The notes beneath the pieces were generated by a model that saw nothing but the letters and a program-made list of their open reading frames with translations, was not told the DNA's origin and made no database searches. A stretch of 19,972 nt of DNA from Fidelibacterota bacterium (GTDB lineage: Bacteria > Fidelibacterota > UBA8477): NCBI GenBank assembly GCA_021734045.1, contig JAIPJR010000054.1, positions 1 to 19,972 on the forward strand, in the 5' to 3' direction. A program made the position numbers and the translations under genes. This document shows, piece by piece, positions 8,207-15,711 of this stretch. The first letter of the stretch is position 1; every line of letters starts with the position of its first letter.

Positions 8207-9403
8207 ATGATCAGCGTTTTCCGTAAATTTTCCATACCCGTACTCCTGTTAATAACATTGGCGAGAGTGGGGCAATCCCAAATCCTGCCCGCTGGCGATA
8301 AGCCGGACCCGGTGAGATTCTGGCTCTCTCATCAGGGGGAACCTTGGGGATACGTGACCAAGGAAGCTGTTTTTCTGAAAGAGGACAGCGGTTACACATA
8401 TAGCCGTGAACTGAAGGGAATTACCCAGGCGCATCTTTCACCTAATGGTCAACTGGCATTATTGGCCGAGCATGAACCGTATCGCAGCAGATTGCACCAG
8501 TCCCTCATTACCCGGTTCCGGCTGATTGACCATAAGGGTAAAGAGTGGTTAAACTGGCAGGAATCCAATGCGGCTGACGAAACCCGCTGGCAAGCTGCCG
8601 TTAGCATTACCGGTGTTCTGGCACTGTTTGACCCGGGATATGCCCACCTGAAACTAATCGCTTCAAATGGGCAGATCATTCTTGACAAAAAATTAATTAA
8701 GCCAGCGCCGCTGACTGAACACACCCCCGTCTTCAATTTGGAACGAAAAGGTCGCCTGGGCTGGGTCGATGAGCAGGTCGTTGTGGTATTGGAGGAAAAG
8801 GCTTTTCAGCCCAAGCATGCAGATAATATTCTGGTAATGGCGTTTGATTCAGACGGGCGTATCACCTGGGAGACAAAGTTACCGCTGACTCAAATTCAGG
8901 GTGCCTTGTTTGATGAAAATGGGTTGTTTATTGCCGGGTATGATTGGCAGGACACTGATTTGGGTCGCGATTTCCGGTTTCAACTCATTCAAATAGATGT
9001 GCGCTCCGGAGAGCGTCTGCAGCAATGGCAACGTCCGGCTAAACAGATGACCATCTCTCCCAACGGTAAGTGGCTTGCGGTTTTAGCAACAGCTGATGCC
9101 GGTTACCGAGTTGCGTTAAAAAATGGTGATGTGAATGACTTTCAGTTGAATAGTGAGACTGATTATTTCCAGCATCTTGTGGTGAATGATGAGGGTGATG
9201 TTCTAACGCTCACGGTGTCAAAATCCAATTTTCACCCCCTGGAGATATTTAAAAGCAATCAAATTAAACTGGTAAAACCCTTTTCCGGTGATGTGCTGGA
9301 GCTGCGAACTACCGGTATCGGGCAGGATCAATTGCACTTGCAAACAGATGGAATAAAATTTTATCTCGGCGATACCCAGCGATGGCGGGAGGTTGGGGAA
9401 TGA
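8207..9403 (+). CDS. Secreted propeller-like protein of unknown function
   Basis: A 398-residue protein that I do not recognise by family. It starts with a signal peptide (MISVFRKFSIPVLLLITLAR, cleavage probably after VGQSQ). The mature part repeats short strand units typical of beta-propellers: ITQAHLSPNGQLALLAEHEP near residue 70 and MTISPNGKWLAVLATADAG near residue 282, with VVLEEKAF- and LFDENGLFIAGYDW-like blades between. No catalytic motif, lipobox or sorting domain is visible, so it is probably soluble in the periplasm or released. AAGGAG lies 10 bases before the ATG. Its stop overlaps the M23 peptidase start as ATGA, so the two are translationally coupled and probably act together. 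It is similar in size and style to the gene on the other side of the peptidase. Confidence 0.72.
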   Translation: MISVFRKFSIPVLLLITLARVGQSQILPAGDKPDPVRFWLSHQGEPWGYVTKEAVFLKEDSGYTYSRELKGITQAHLSPNGQLALLAEHEPYRSRLHQSLITRFRLIDHKGKEWLNWQESNAADETRWQAAVSITGVLALFDPGYAHLKLIASNGQIILDKKLIKPAPLTEHTPVFNLERKGRLGWVDEQVVVVLEEKAFQPKHADNILVMAFDSDGRITWETKLPLTQIQGALFDENGLFIAGYDWQDTDLGRDFRFQLIQIDVRSGERLQQWQRPAKQMTISPNGKWLAVLATADAGYRVALKNGDVNDFQLNSETDYFQHLVVNDEGDVLTLTVSKSNFHPLEIFKSNQIKLVKPFSGDVLELRTTGIGQDQLHLQTDGIKFYLGDTQRWREVGE

Positions 9404-11559
9404 TGTTGCGGCGCCTATTTGTTATCTCACTCGCCCTGACCGTTTATGCTGAATTTCCATGGCCGCTGGCACCCATGGATGAACAACACCGGGTATCGGC
9501 TACTTTTGATGAATGTCGCGAGAACCGGGACCATTTTCATAGTGGCACCGATATTCCACTGGCTCAGGGTGGGGCAGTATTGTCCATTGAATCTGGTCAG
9601 GTCACCGGCTTTGATCCCAATGGTATTAATGCCTGGATTCGTGTGGGCCGCTACGCCTATGTGCATGTAACGCCCAATCCAGCATTGAGTGTTGGGAATT
9701 ATGTAACTCAGGGTGATGTAGTGGGCTGGACCAATGACCAAAACCATATCCATTTGAATGATGGCGGTGGCGTCAGTGGGTATGCTTATGCCAATTCACT
9801 CCGTCCCAATGGCCTGGCACCCTTCGAGGACCCTTTCCATCCACGGTCGCCCGTTATCACAATTCGCCAGGATGGTACCGACACACGCTTCACAGGTAGT
9901 GAAATTTCCGGCCGGGTGGATATCTGGGCGCAAGCCGCTGATACTACCGATATCTGGTCCAGCATCGATATGAACAATGGGGTTTATAAAATTGGTTGGG
10001 CATTATACAATGCTGATACAAGCGCGATTCTGGAAGGTCCATATTTTCATTTTCAGGCGGATAATTTGTATAACTCCAATTATATCAATAACCTTTATGC
10101 GCCTGGTAGTAATACAAGCACCTACATCCACATTCTTACCAACAGCCTTTACGCTAACGGCTATCTGGATTGTGATGGATACGACCCCGGGGATTATGTC
10201 GTTGCGGTGATGTCAGCAGATACGCGCAGTAATTGGGATACCACGCATGTCCGGGTAACCTTCACTGATCAGGATTTGATCGCGCCGGATCCGCCGATCT
10301 TTCAGTTTGCCGGAACAAATGAAATGGGTGAAATGACTTTGAAATGGACACCCCCCGCTGCACCTGACCTTGCCGGCTACAAACTCTATTTTTCCTTTGA
10401 CGGGAATAGCTGGACAAATAACCTGGGGCCGGAAACGCTGACGGCGGAGATGACCAGCTATACCTTTTCTGGATTTCCATCCAATAGTTTTATCCATTTG
10501 AAATTAACAGCAGTAGATGGCGCGCCCATTCCCAATGAGAGTGAGTTTTCAGACACCTATGCGGTCCAAATGAATGCCAATGGCAGCCGCGTGCTGATTG
10601 TGGATGGATTTGACAGAACCACCGGCTCGTGGACGGCAACTTCCCACAACTTCAGTACGATTTATGGCAAGGCCATTCGTGATGGGATCCCCGATGTGAA
10701 TATCTCCGCTGCGGCAAATGAATGGATTGTTGCCGGTGAGTCATTAGAAAACTATGATGCAGTCGTATGGTTCGTGGGGGATGAAAGCCGGGATGATGAG
10801 ACCTTCTCACCCTCGGAACAAACGATTATCCAGAATTACCTCTCCACCGGTGGCAAGGTTCTGTTGTCCGGTTCTGAAATCGGCTATGACCTTTCCGCTG
10901 GCGATTCCAACGACCAAGCATTTCTCTCAGATTGGCTGGGATTAAGTTATCAGGGTGATGCAGCGGGAAATTACGCGCTAAACGGGCTGTCGCTATTTTC
11001 CGGATTTACCGCATCTTACGGTAGTCAGCCCTATGAGGATGACTGGCCGGACTATTTTTCCGCCAGCAGCACGGGCCAAGTGTTCGTTGATTATGGAAAT
11101 GGTTTTCATGCCGGTATTGGAAATTCAATCGTGAATGGTGAAACCACCGGCAAAGTTTTGACGCTGGGGTTTGCCTGGGAAACCGTCACACCCGCCGCAG
11201 CGCGAACGGAATTCATGGGCAAACTCTTTGATTATTTTGATACACCGGTAAGTACTTTCGGGGAAGATAATCCCTCCGTTGCCCACACCTGGTTTCTCTC
11301 TCACTCCTATCCCAATCCGGGCAACGCACAGGTCGCACTGGATATCACGATGCCCGTGACGGAAAAAATCCTGCTGCAGGTGTTTAATTTAAACGGTCAC
11401 CTGATATGGGAACGAGCGTATGACTTCGTTTCGGGGCACCATCAGATGACCTGGAATACCCGGAATTTGCATGGGGCAGAAGTGAGCAGCGGAATTTACC
11501 TGATAAAAATTCAGGGTATGTCACAACATTGGCTGCGTAAGATAACCCTCATTAAGTAA
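9400..11559 (+). CDS. Secreted M23 metallopeptidase with FnIII, amidotransferase-like and T9SS-like sorting domains
   Basis: A 719-residue exported protein. After a short signal peptide (MMLRRLFVISLALTVYA) comes an M23/lysostaphin-type domain with the zinc ligands visible: H47 and D51 in HSGTD, and HIH at 116-118, with the GGAVLSIESGQVTGFDPNG core between. M23 enzymes cut peptidoglycan cross-bridges or other peptides. An unassigned beta-rich region follows, then an FnIII-like domain at about 296-394 (MTLKWTPPAAPDLAGYKLYF). A flavodoxin-like or class I glutamine-amidotransferase-like domain starts near 396 (RVLIVDGFDR, YDAVVWFVGDES, YLSTGGKVLLSGSEIGYDL). A sorting-like domain from about 636 (SYPNPGNAQVALDI, LLQVFNLNGHLIWE, GIYLIKI) ends it. 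The start at 9400 fits GGGAGG at 9387-9392 with 7 bases of spacing and gives the ATGA overlap; 9382 would place extra residues before the signal peptide. It may be surface-attached; its substrate is unknown. Confidence 0.83.
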   Translation: MMLRRLFVISLALTVYAEFPWPLAPMDEQHRVSATFDECRENRDHFHSGTDIPLAQGGAVLSIESGQVTGFDPNGINAWIRVGRYAYVHVTPNPALSVGNYVTQGDVVGWTNDQNHIHLNDGGGVSGYAYANSLRPNGLAPFEDPFHPRSPVITIRQDGTDTRFTGSEISGRVDIWAQAADTTDIWSSIDMNNGVYKIGWALYNADTSAILEGPYFHFQADNLYNSNYINNLYAPGSNTSTYIHILTNSLYANGYLDCDGYDPGDYVVAVMSADTRSNWDTTHVRVTFTDQDLIAPDPPIFQFAGTNEMGEMTLKWTPPAAPDLAGYKLYFSFDGNSWTNNLGPETLTAEMTSYTFSGFPSNSFIHLKLTAVDGAPIPNESEFSDTYAVQMNANGSRVLIVDGFDRTTGSWTATSHNFSTIYGKAIRDGIPDVNISAAANEWIVAGESLENYDAVVWFVGDESRDDETFSPSEQTIIQNYLSTGGKVLLSGSEIGYDLSAGDSNDQAFLSDWLGLSYQGDAAGNYALNGLSLFSGFTASYGSQPYEDDWPDYFSASSTGQVFVDYGNGFHAGIGNSIVNGETTGKVLTLGFAWETVTPAAARTEFMGKLFDYFDTPVSTFGEDNPSVAHTWFLSHSYPNPGNAQVALDITMPVTEKILLQVFNLNGHLIWERAYDFVSGHHQMTWNTRNLHGAEVSSGIYLIKIQGMSQHWLRKITLIK

Positions 11560-11567
11560 GTATCCGT

Positions 11568-12761
11568 ATGGCGCACACCATTAATCAGTGGATTTTACCA
11601 TTATTGATTTTGCTGGGCACTGCTAACGCTGAGGATGTTATCCAGTTATCCGCCAGCCTTGAGTTTCCGGAACCAGTAATTACGGTCCATTTTAAACCGG
11701 GCCATGGTCCTTACGGATTATGGATTGTACAGCAGAGCGATGCGATCCACATTTTCAATCGCGAAGGTCGTCGTGAAGCAACAATCACCGCTTCACCGAA
11801 GGATGTGGTCATTGTATCGCCTTCTTGCCGCTACTTTGCTCTTATTACTATTTTACCAGATAAGACAGCCAGCGCAGCTGGTCAGATACTTTCAGCCCGC
11901 GTATTTCATCACACCGGTTCAAGCCTGTATCACCACACTGTCCCATTCAATTCTGTCTTTAGCCGCCCTCATCTTGTCCTTACCGATAATGGGTCACTGG
12001 TACATGCGGATTTGAATGGTTCCGCAATTCGCGAAGTGTATGACGAGACGGTACTGAACAAGATTGATCTGAGCCGGCTATTTCCAGATTGGCGTGCAGG
12101 GAGCGGACTATGGTTGAGCGCCGTTACACCGGATTTGGGATATTATGTTGTCAGCTCAATCGTTGATTCCGTTACTGGGGCAGCTGCTGCGCGGGTTGCC
12201 GCTGTGAGTCCTCGACTGAAACTTCTATCTCGTTATCAACTTTCCGGACGACCACAGCGATTGTTTCCCCTTACCGGGCAGGGAAATGCCTGGCTGGCAT
12301 TCGAAGTGGAAGAGGGCATCACACAATTGGCGCTATTGGGACGTGATAGTGTGATTGTTAAGCGGAATGCGGTGCCTCAAGCGATTTACTCAACCGGTGA
12401 TCCTGGACGCGCGCTGTTTATGTCACGCCGGGGCTTCCAGATCATGAATTGGCAAGATGGTATGATCGAAACCGGATATATCCCCCAGGGAATGGATAGA
12501 GTGATTACTGCCGCATTTCTCCCGGGTGTGGAGGGCTATCTGGTTTTGTACGGCCGACAGCGGTTACAGGGCGAGAATATTCGATACGGGGAATTACGAA
12601 TGGACCTGGTGAACAAGGTGGGTGAGGTATGGTTAACCCGAACATTTGAAGGCGAAATGAAGTATCTGCCGGCAATAACCCTGATAGATGATAAAACCGT
12701 ATCAGTGAAAACCGATCACCAGGTTGACATTTACACTTTACCAATCCAGTTACCCAAATAA
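11568..12761 (+). CDS. Secreted protein of unknown function, probably beta-propeller
   Basis: A 397-residue protein with a clear signal peptide (AHTINQWILPLLILLGTANA) and no recognised family. The mature part is made of short strands in a repeating pattern (DAIHIFNREGRREATITASP, VVIVSPSCRYFALITILP, VTPDLGYYVVSSIVD, PGRALFMSRRGFQIMNWQDG), which suggests a propeller without strong sequence repeats. There is no lipobox, sorting domain or catalytic signature. It begins 8 bases after the M23 gene stop with only a weak ribosome binding site, so it is likely read from the same transcript and perhaps by re-initiation. It resembles the gene upstream of the peptidase in length and style, but I could not show direct homology by eye. 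Confidence 0.7.
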   Translation: MAHTINQWILPLLILLGTANAEDVIQLSASLEFPEPVITVHFKPGHGPYGLWIVQQSDAIHIFNREGRREATITASPKDVVIVSPSCRYFALITILPDKTASAAGQILSARVFHHTGSSLYHHTVPFNSVFSRPHLVLTDNGSLVHADLNGSAIREVYDETVLNKIDLSRLFPDWRAGSGLWLSAVTPDLGYYVVSSIVDSVTGAAAARVAAVSPRLKLLSRYQLSGRPQRLFPLTGQGNAWLAFEVEEGITQLALLGRDSVIVKRNAVPQAIYSTGDPGRALFMSRRGFQIMNWQDGMIETGYIPQGMDRVITAAFLPGVEGYLVLYGRQRLQGENIRYGELRMDLVNKVGEVWLTRTFEGEMKYLPAITLIDDKTVSVKTDHQVDIYTLPIQLPK

Positions 12762-12782
12762 ACTGATAAAAATGAGAATGGA

Positions 12783-13868
12783 ATGAAGATAGAAAGAAGA
12801 CAATTCATGACGCGATTTTTCCGGCTGAGTTTAATAGTGATGACGACGATTCTGATTGTGGGGTGTGGGAATAAGATTGATTCTGTCAATGGGCTTCCTA
12901 ATAAGCTCCAGAATGTCAAGCAACTGACCCATGAAGGGGATAATGGTGAAGCTTACTGGTCACCGGATGGCGAAAAAATCATATTCCAAAGTAAACGAGA
13001 CGGGCGGGGGTGCGATCAGATTTATATCATGAATGCCGACGGATCTGACCAGCACATGGTGAGTAACGGACTCGGGGCATGTACATGCGCCTATTTTACC
13101 AGCGACATGAGTCGGATTGTTTTCGCGTCAACATTTGGTGTGATTGACAGCTGCCCACCTCGACCACCATCGCGACCGGGGAAATACATCTGGCCACAAT
13201 TTCCCTACGAAATTTATTCAGCCAATCCTGATGGGTCTGATTTGCGCAAAATTCGTGAAAACCCGGGATATGATGCTGAGCCAACAATCTGCTTTGCCAA
13301 TAACAGAGTTATTTTCACCTCCCAGGTAGACGAGGATTTGGAATTGTTTTCCATGAATGCGGATGGATCTGATGTTCAGCGGATAACCCATCGATTAGGA
13401 TATGATGGTGGCGCCTATTTTTCACCAAACGGTAAGGAAATCGTTTGGCGTGCCTGGTATCCTGAAAATCACTCGGATTCACTCCGTTGGATTAATAACA
13501 TGAAGGAGAGTTTGGTGGAAGCGGTTCCGCTGGATGTGTATGTGATGAATGCTGATGGTACCAATATTCGCAGATTAACTCAAAATGGCGCGACAAATTG
13601 GGCGCCATCCTGGCACCCTGGTGGTGAATACATCATCTTCTCCTCTAATATGGATGATTGGCGGCGTGAATATGCCGGCTATGGGCATAATTTTGAACTG
13701 TATCTCATCAAAAAGGATGGGACAGGACTCACCAGACTCACGTTTAATAAAACATTCGATAGCTTTCCCATGTTCTCACCCGATGGAAAAAAGGTTGCCT
13801 TCGCCTCCAATCGAGACGCCCAGAATCCAAGAGCGACGCATGTCTATGTAGCCGATTGGGTCGAATAA
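12783..13868 (+). CDS. TolB-like PD40 beta-propeller lipoprotein
   Basis: A 361-residue protein with a lipoprotein signal: a charged N-terminus, a hydrophobic stretch (LSLIVMTTILIVGC) and a lipobox IVG-C28, so it is probably membrane-anchored in the periplasm or outer membrane. At least five PD40/WD40-like blades follow, with the usual pairing of an SPDG strand and a MNADGS turn: YWSPDGEKIIFQS, IYIMNADGSDQ, ELFSMNADGSDVQRIT, AYFSPNGKEIVW, DVYVMNADGTNIRRLT, FPMFSPDGKKVAFASNRD. This is the repeat of TolB and of many scaffold propellers; no peptidase domain is attached. It carries five extra Cys besides the lipid Cys (DGRGCDQ, GACTCAYF, DSCPPRP, TICFANN), suggesting disulfides. A second possible start is the ATG at 12807 (MTRFFRLSL), which would leave a more typical lipoprotein signal. 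It follows the previous gene by 21 bases. Confidence 0.82.
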   Translation: MKIERRQFMTRFFRLSLIVMTTILIVGCGNKIDSVNGLPNKLQNVKQLTHEGDNGEAYWSPDGEKIIFQSKRDGRGCDQIYIMNADGSDQHMVSNGLGACTCAYFTSDMSRIVFASTFGVIDSCPPRPPSRPGKYIWPQFPYEIYSANPDGSDLRKIRENPGYDAEPTICFANNRVIFTSQVDEDLELFSMNADGSDVQRITHRLGYDGGAYFSPNGKEIVWRAWYPENHSDSLRWINNMKESLVEAVPLDVYVMNADGTNIRRLTQNGATNWAPSWHPGGEYIIFSSNMDDWRREYAGYGHNFELYLIKKDGTGLTRLTFNKTFDSFPMFSPDGKKVAFASNRDAQNPRATHVYVADWVE

Positions 13869-13889
13869 ATAAAGCGTTACCGAAGCTGA

Positions 13890-14078
13890 ATGCTTAAAAA
13901 AATCCTGCACCACTACCTGCCCTATGGCGCCGTAGATTTATTCTTGGCTACTGCCATAATTTCTGAAATCGTCTTCGAAAACTACCATTTGCTCTGGGCA
14001 AATGTTCCGCTACTCCTGCTGGGATTGTGGTCTTTCTCAAGAAAACTGAACAGTATTTCTGATGTTTTTGATAACTGA
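13890..14078 (+). CDS. Small two-helix membrane protein
   Basis: A 62-residue protein, unrecognised, with two hydrophobic stretches (AVDLFLATAIISEIVF and LLWANVPLLLLGLWSF) joined by a short turn and flanked by basic residues. It starts 21 bases after the TolB-like lipoprotein with a poor ribosome binding site, and its last 17 bases overlap the start of the next membrane protein. That overlap suggests the two are made together and may form one complex. It could also be the N-terminal part of a membrane protein that is split in this lineage. Confidence 0.6.
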   Translation: MLKKILHHYLPYGAVDLFLATAIISEIVFENYHLLWANVPLLLLGLWSFSRKLNSISDVFDN

Positions 14079-14697
14079 ACTGGTCATTATTGGTATAACC
14101 GGAATTCTACTGGTACATGCCATACAGGAAAAATCACCGGAATTTGCACTCTATTTCTGGTTGGGTGGTGCCTGGTTTGGATTTATACGCGAGCTCCTTG
14201 TCGCCAATTATTCCCATTTATACATGTACGGCGGATTCACTATCTGGCTCTTTAAAGTGCCCGTAATTTTTCTGGTGTTCTGGACCAATTTTACCTATGT
14301 GGCCTTTGTATGGAGTGAGAACGCGTTGAACGAAACGGTTATGAAAAATGGCCGCTCGCCAGGTCCCAATTTTTATCCACTGATGTTTCTAATACTGGTG
14401 GTTCTGGGAATCATGGTTGAAGCCTTTGGGAGTCAGTTCCAGATGATTTACTGGCAAATCGATTCTCCGTACACGCTGTGGGGGGGTGTGCCGGTCGTTA
14501 TTCCATTCAGTTATGGTCTCATGGGTATTCTGTATTTGGCTGGGTTTCGGGAAATCTGGACGACAATCCAAGATCCGGTCAAGCGGGCATACCATCTCAC
14601 GGCATGGGCGCCACTCCTGGTGCTGGTACATTTGGGTGCTTTGTTCCTGGTCAAGATTGCGACGGATATTTTTTCAGGTCAACTTAAACTTCATTGA
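14062..14697 (+). CDS. Multi-pass integral membrane protein, function unknown
   Basis: A 211-residue protein with about six membrane segments: LITELVIIGITGILLVHAI, ALYFWLGGAWFGFIREL, WLFKVPVIFLVFWTNFTYVA, YPLMFLILVVLGIMVEAFG, GVPVVIPFSYGLMGILYLAG and APLLVLVHLGALFLVKIA. Charged or polar residues inside or near helices (IREL, MVEAFGSQ) could be catalytic or ion-binding. The stretch VEAFG...GVPVVIPFSYGLM recalls the CruF/DUF422 carotenoid hydratase group, but the match by eye is weak and I do not assign it. The start overlaps the small membrane protein gene by 17 bases; no better start is seen before residue 56. The stop overlaps the TTGACA element of the tRNA promoter. No terminator separates it from the tRNA. 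Confidence 0.72.
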   Translation: MFLITELVIIGITGILLVHAIQEKSPEFALYFWLGGAWFGFIRELLVANYSHLYMYGGFTIWLFKVPVIFLVFWTNFTYVAFVWSENALNETVMKNGRSPGPNFYPLMFLILVVLGIMVEAFGSQFQMIYWQIDSPYTLWGGVPVVIPFSYGLMGILYLAGFREIWTTIQDPVKRAYHLTAWAPLLVLVHLGALFLVKIATDIFSGQLKLH

Positions 14698-14724
14698 CAA
14701 AGCTACTCTCCCCGTTTACTTTTG
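14694..14724 (+). promoter_or_regulatory. Probable promoter of the tRNA-Leu gene
   Basis: A perfect TTGACA (14694-14699) is followed after 17 bases by TACTTTTG (14717-14724), which fits the TAnnTTTG -7 element known from Bacteroidetes. Transcription would begin near 14731, about 8 bases before the mature tRNA. The TTGACA covers the stop codon of the membrane protein gene. The combination is suggestive but not proven. Confidence 0.5.
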
Positions 14725-14738
14725 CCCGCTTTTTGGCA

Positions 14739-14826
14739 GCCCAGGTGGTGGAATTGGTAGACACGCTAGGTTCAGGGTCTAGTGCCTATTACTGGTGTGC
14801 GAGTTCGACTCTCGCCCTGGGCACCA
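14739..14826 (+). tRNA. tRNA-Leu (anticodon CAG)
   Basis: A class II tRNA of 88 bases. The acceptor stem GCCCAGG pairs with CCTGGGC (14816-14822), then discriminator A and an encoded CCA. The anticodon stem CTAGG/TCTAG holds the loop TTCAGGG with anticodon CAG at 14773-14775, which reads CUG leucine codons. A long variable arm and the T arm GCGAG-TTCGACT-CTCGC follow. All features agree with tRNA-Leu. Confidence 0.97.
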
Positions 14827-14832
14827 AAATAT

Positions 14833-14870
14833 GAAAAGCCTCTAATTATTTGATAATCAGAGGCTTTTTC
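14833..14870 (+). terminator. Rho-independent terminator after tRNA-Leu
   Basis: AAAAGCCTCT (14834-14843) pairs with AGAGGCTTTT (14859-14868), and the inner ATTAT/ATAAT extends the stem around a TTG loop. It ends in a run of five T and begins 7 bases after the tRNA CCA end. The A-rich 5' arm means it could also work in the reverse direction. The following 167 bases to 15037 hold no gene; only a weak candidate promoter was seen. Confidence 0.88.
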
Positions 14871-15025
14871 ATTTGAGTTAAACCCCATTTATGCTTTCGA
14901 AACCACCCTTTTTATCTTGATTGCTCTTTCTGTTATTGGAATTTGCCCGGGCTGAAAATGATTGGTACACTCAACTGGGATTGTAAATTGACCCACCATG
15001 AGAAACCAATTATCCACAAGCTAAA

Positions 15026-15032
15026 AAGGGGG
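15026..15032 (+). promoter_or_regulatory. Ribosome binding site deciding the VOC protein start
   Basis: AAGGGGG lies 5 bases before the ATG at 15038. A GTG at 15032 in the same frame overlaps this site and is therefore a poor start. Confidence 0.6.
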
Positions 15033-15037
15033 TGATT

Positions 15038-15406
15038 ATGGGACGAATCATTCATTTTGATTTGGAGGCACAGGATCCGGACCGGGCCATGCGTTTTTAC
15101 ACAGATGTATTCAACTGGCAATTTGAAAAATGGGATGGTCCGCTTGAGTATTGGTTAATCAAAACCGGTCCTGAGGAAGAACCTGGCATCGACGGCGGGA
15201 TGTCGCGGACTGAAGGTGATAAGCCGGAAACCACCAATACTATCGCCGTGGAGAACCTGGACATGGTTTTGGAGCGACTGCGCCTATCCGGAGGTCACAT
15301 CGTACGAGAAAAAAGTGCCATTCCGGGTGTGGGCTGGATAGCCTATTGCACCGACACTGAGGGTAATTATTTCGGTGTGATAGAAAATGACGCCGAGGCA
15401 AAATGA
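15038..15406 (+). CDS. VOC-family (glyoxalase/bleomycin-resistance-like) protein
   Basis: A 122-residue single VOC module (glyoxalase I/dioxygenase fold). It begins with the typical strand and helix (GRIIHFDLEAQDPDRAMRFY, then TDVFNWQFEKW), continues with the PGIDGGM turn and the second half NTIAVENLDMVLERLRLSGG, and ends with YCTDTEGNYFGVIEND. It resembles the group of predicted enzymes related to lactoylglutathione lyase (COG3324-like). Possible metal ligands are the N-terminal H (IIHFD) and the C-terminal E (GVIEN), but metal binding is not certain and the substrate is unknown. Its stop overlaps the next gene as ATGA, so the two are translationally coupled. It is probably the first gene of a new transcript after the tRNA terminator. 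Confidence 0.87.
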   Translation: MGRIIHFDLEAQDPDRAMRFYTDVFNWQFEKWDGPLEYWLIKTGPEEEPGIDGGMSRTEGDKPETTNTIAVENLDMVLERLRLSGGHIVREKSAIPGVGWIAYCTDTEGNYFGVIENDAEAK

Positions 15407-15711
15407 TGGACGGCCAGAAACGAACTTTTATTTATCAGATTAAACTCAAGAACCCAGCGCAGGCGGACATGCTTTCTGAAGATGAAAAATGCATCGTGAG
15501 CGATCATTTTGAGTATCTAAAAATGCTCCTGGATGAGGAAAAATTGATTTTGGCCGGGCGCACTGAAGGAGCGGAATTCGGGATTGTCATTTTCGAAGCG
15601 GAGCATGAGAACTCAGCGCGGGAAATCATGGAAAATGACCCTGTGATAATCAACGGGTTGATGCATGGCGAATTGTACCCCTACCGATTGGCCTTTTGGC
15701 GCAGACATTAA
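15403..15711 (+). CDS. YciI-like (YCII-related) protein
   Basis: A 102-residue protein of the YCII-related ferredoxin-like fold. The family signature is present: the His-containing helix DHFEYLKMLLDEEKLILAG, then TEGAEFGIVIFEAEHENSAR with ENDPVIINGLMHGELYPYR near the end. The conserved His and Asp (in DHFEYL and ENDP) that form the proposed active site are retained. The role of the family is poorly known; members have been linked to muconolactone-isomerase-like chemistry and small-molecule handling. It starts at the ATG at 15403, or 15406, within the stop of the VOC gene. VOC and YciI are both small folds often seen beside other enzymes, so a joint role in small-molecule turnover is plausible but unproven. 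The 91 bases after it hold no gene or clear terminator. Confidence 0.85.
   Translation: MMDGQKRTFIYQIKLKNPAQADMLSEDEKCIVSDHFEYLKMLLDEEKLILAGRTEGAEFGIVIFEAEHENSAREIMENDPVIINGLMHGELYPYRLAFWRRH

Noticed and set aside
9382-9399. Upstream ATG for the M23 gene
   Set aside because: It adds MAGGWG before the signal peptide and would put the GGGAGG site inside the gene; the ATG at 9400 fits the site and gives an ATGA overlap.
14486-14782. Forward frame running through the membrane protein end and into the tRNA
   Set aside because: It overlaps a certain tRNA and the tail of a better supported gene in another frame.
14962-14989. Possible promoter (TTGGTA, 16 bases, TAAATT) before the VOC gene
   Set aside because: Only four of six bases match in each box; it is placed well but too weak to list as a feature.
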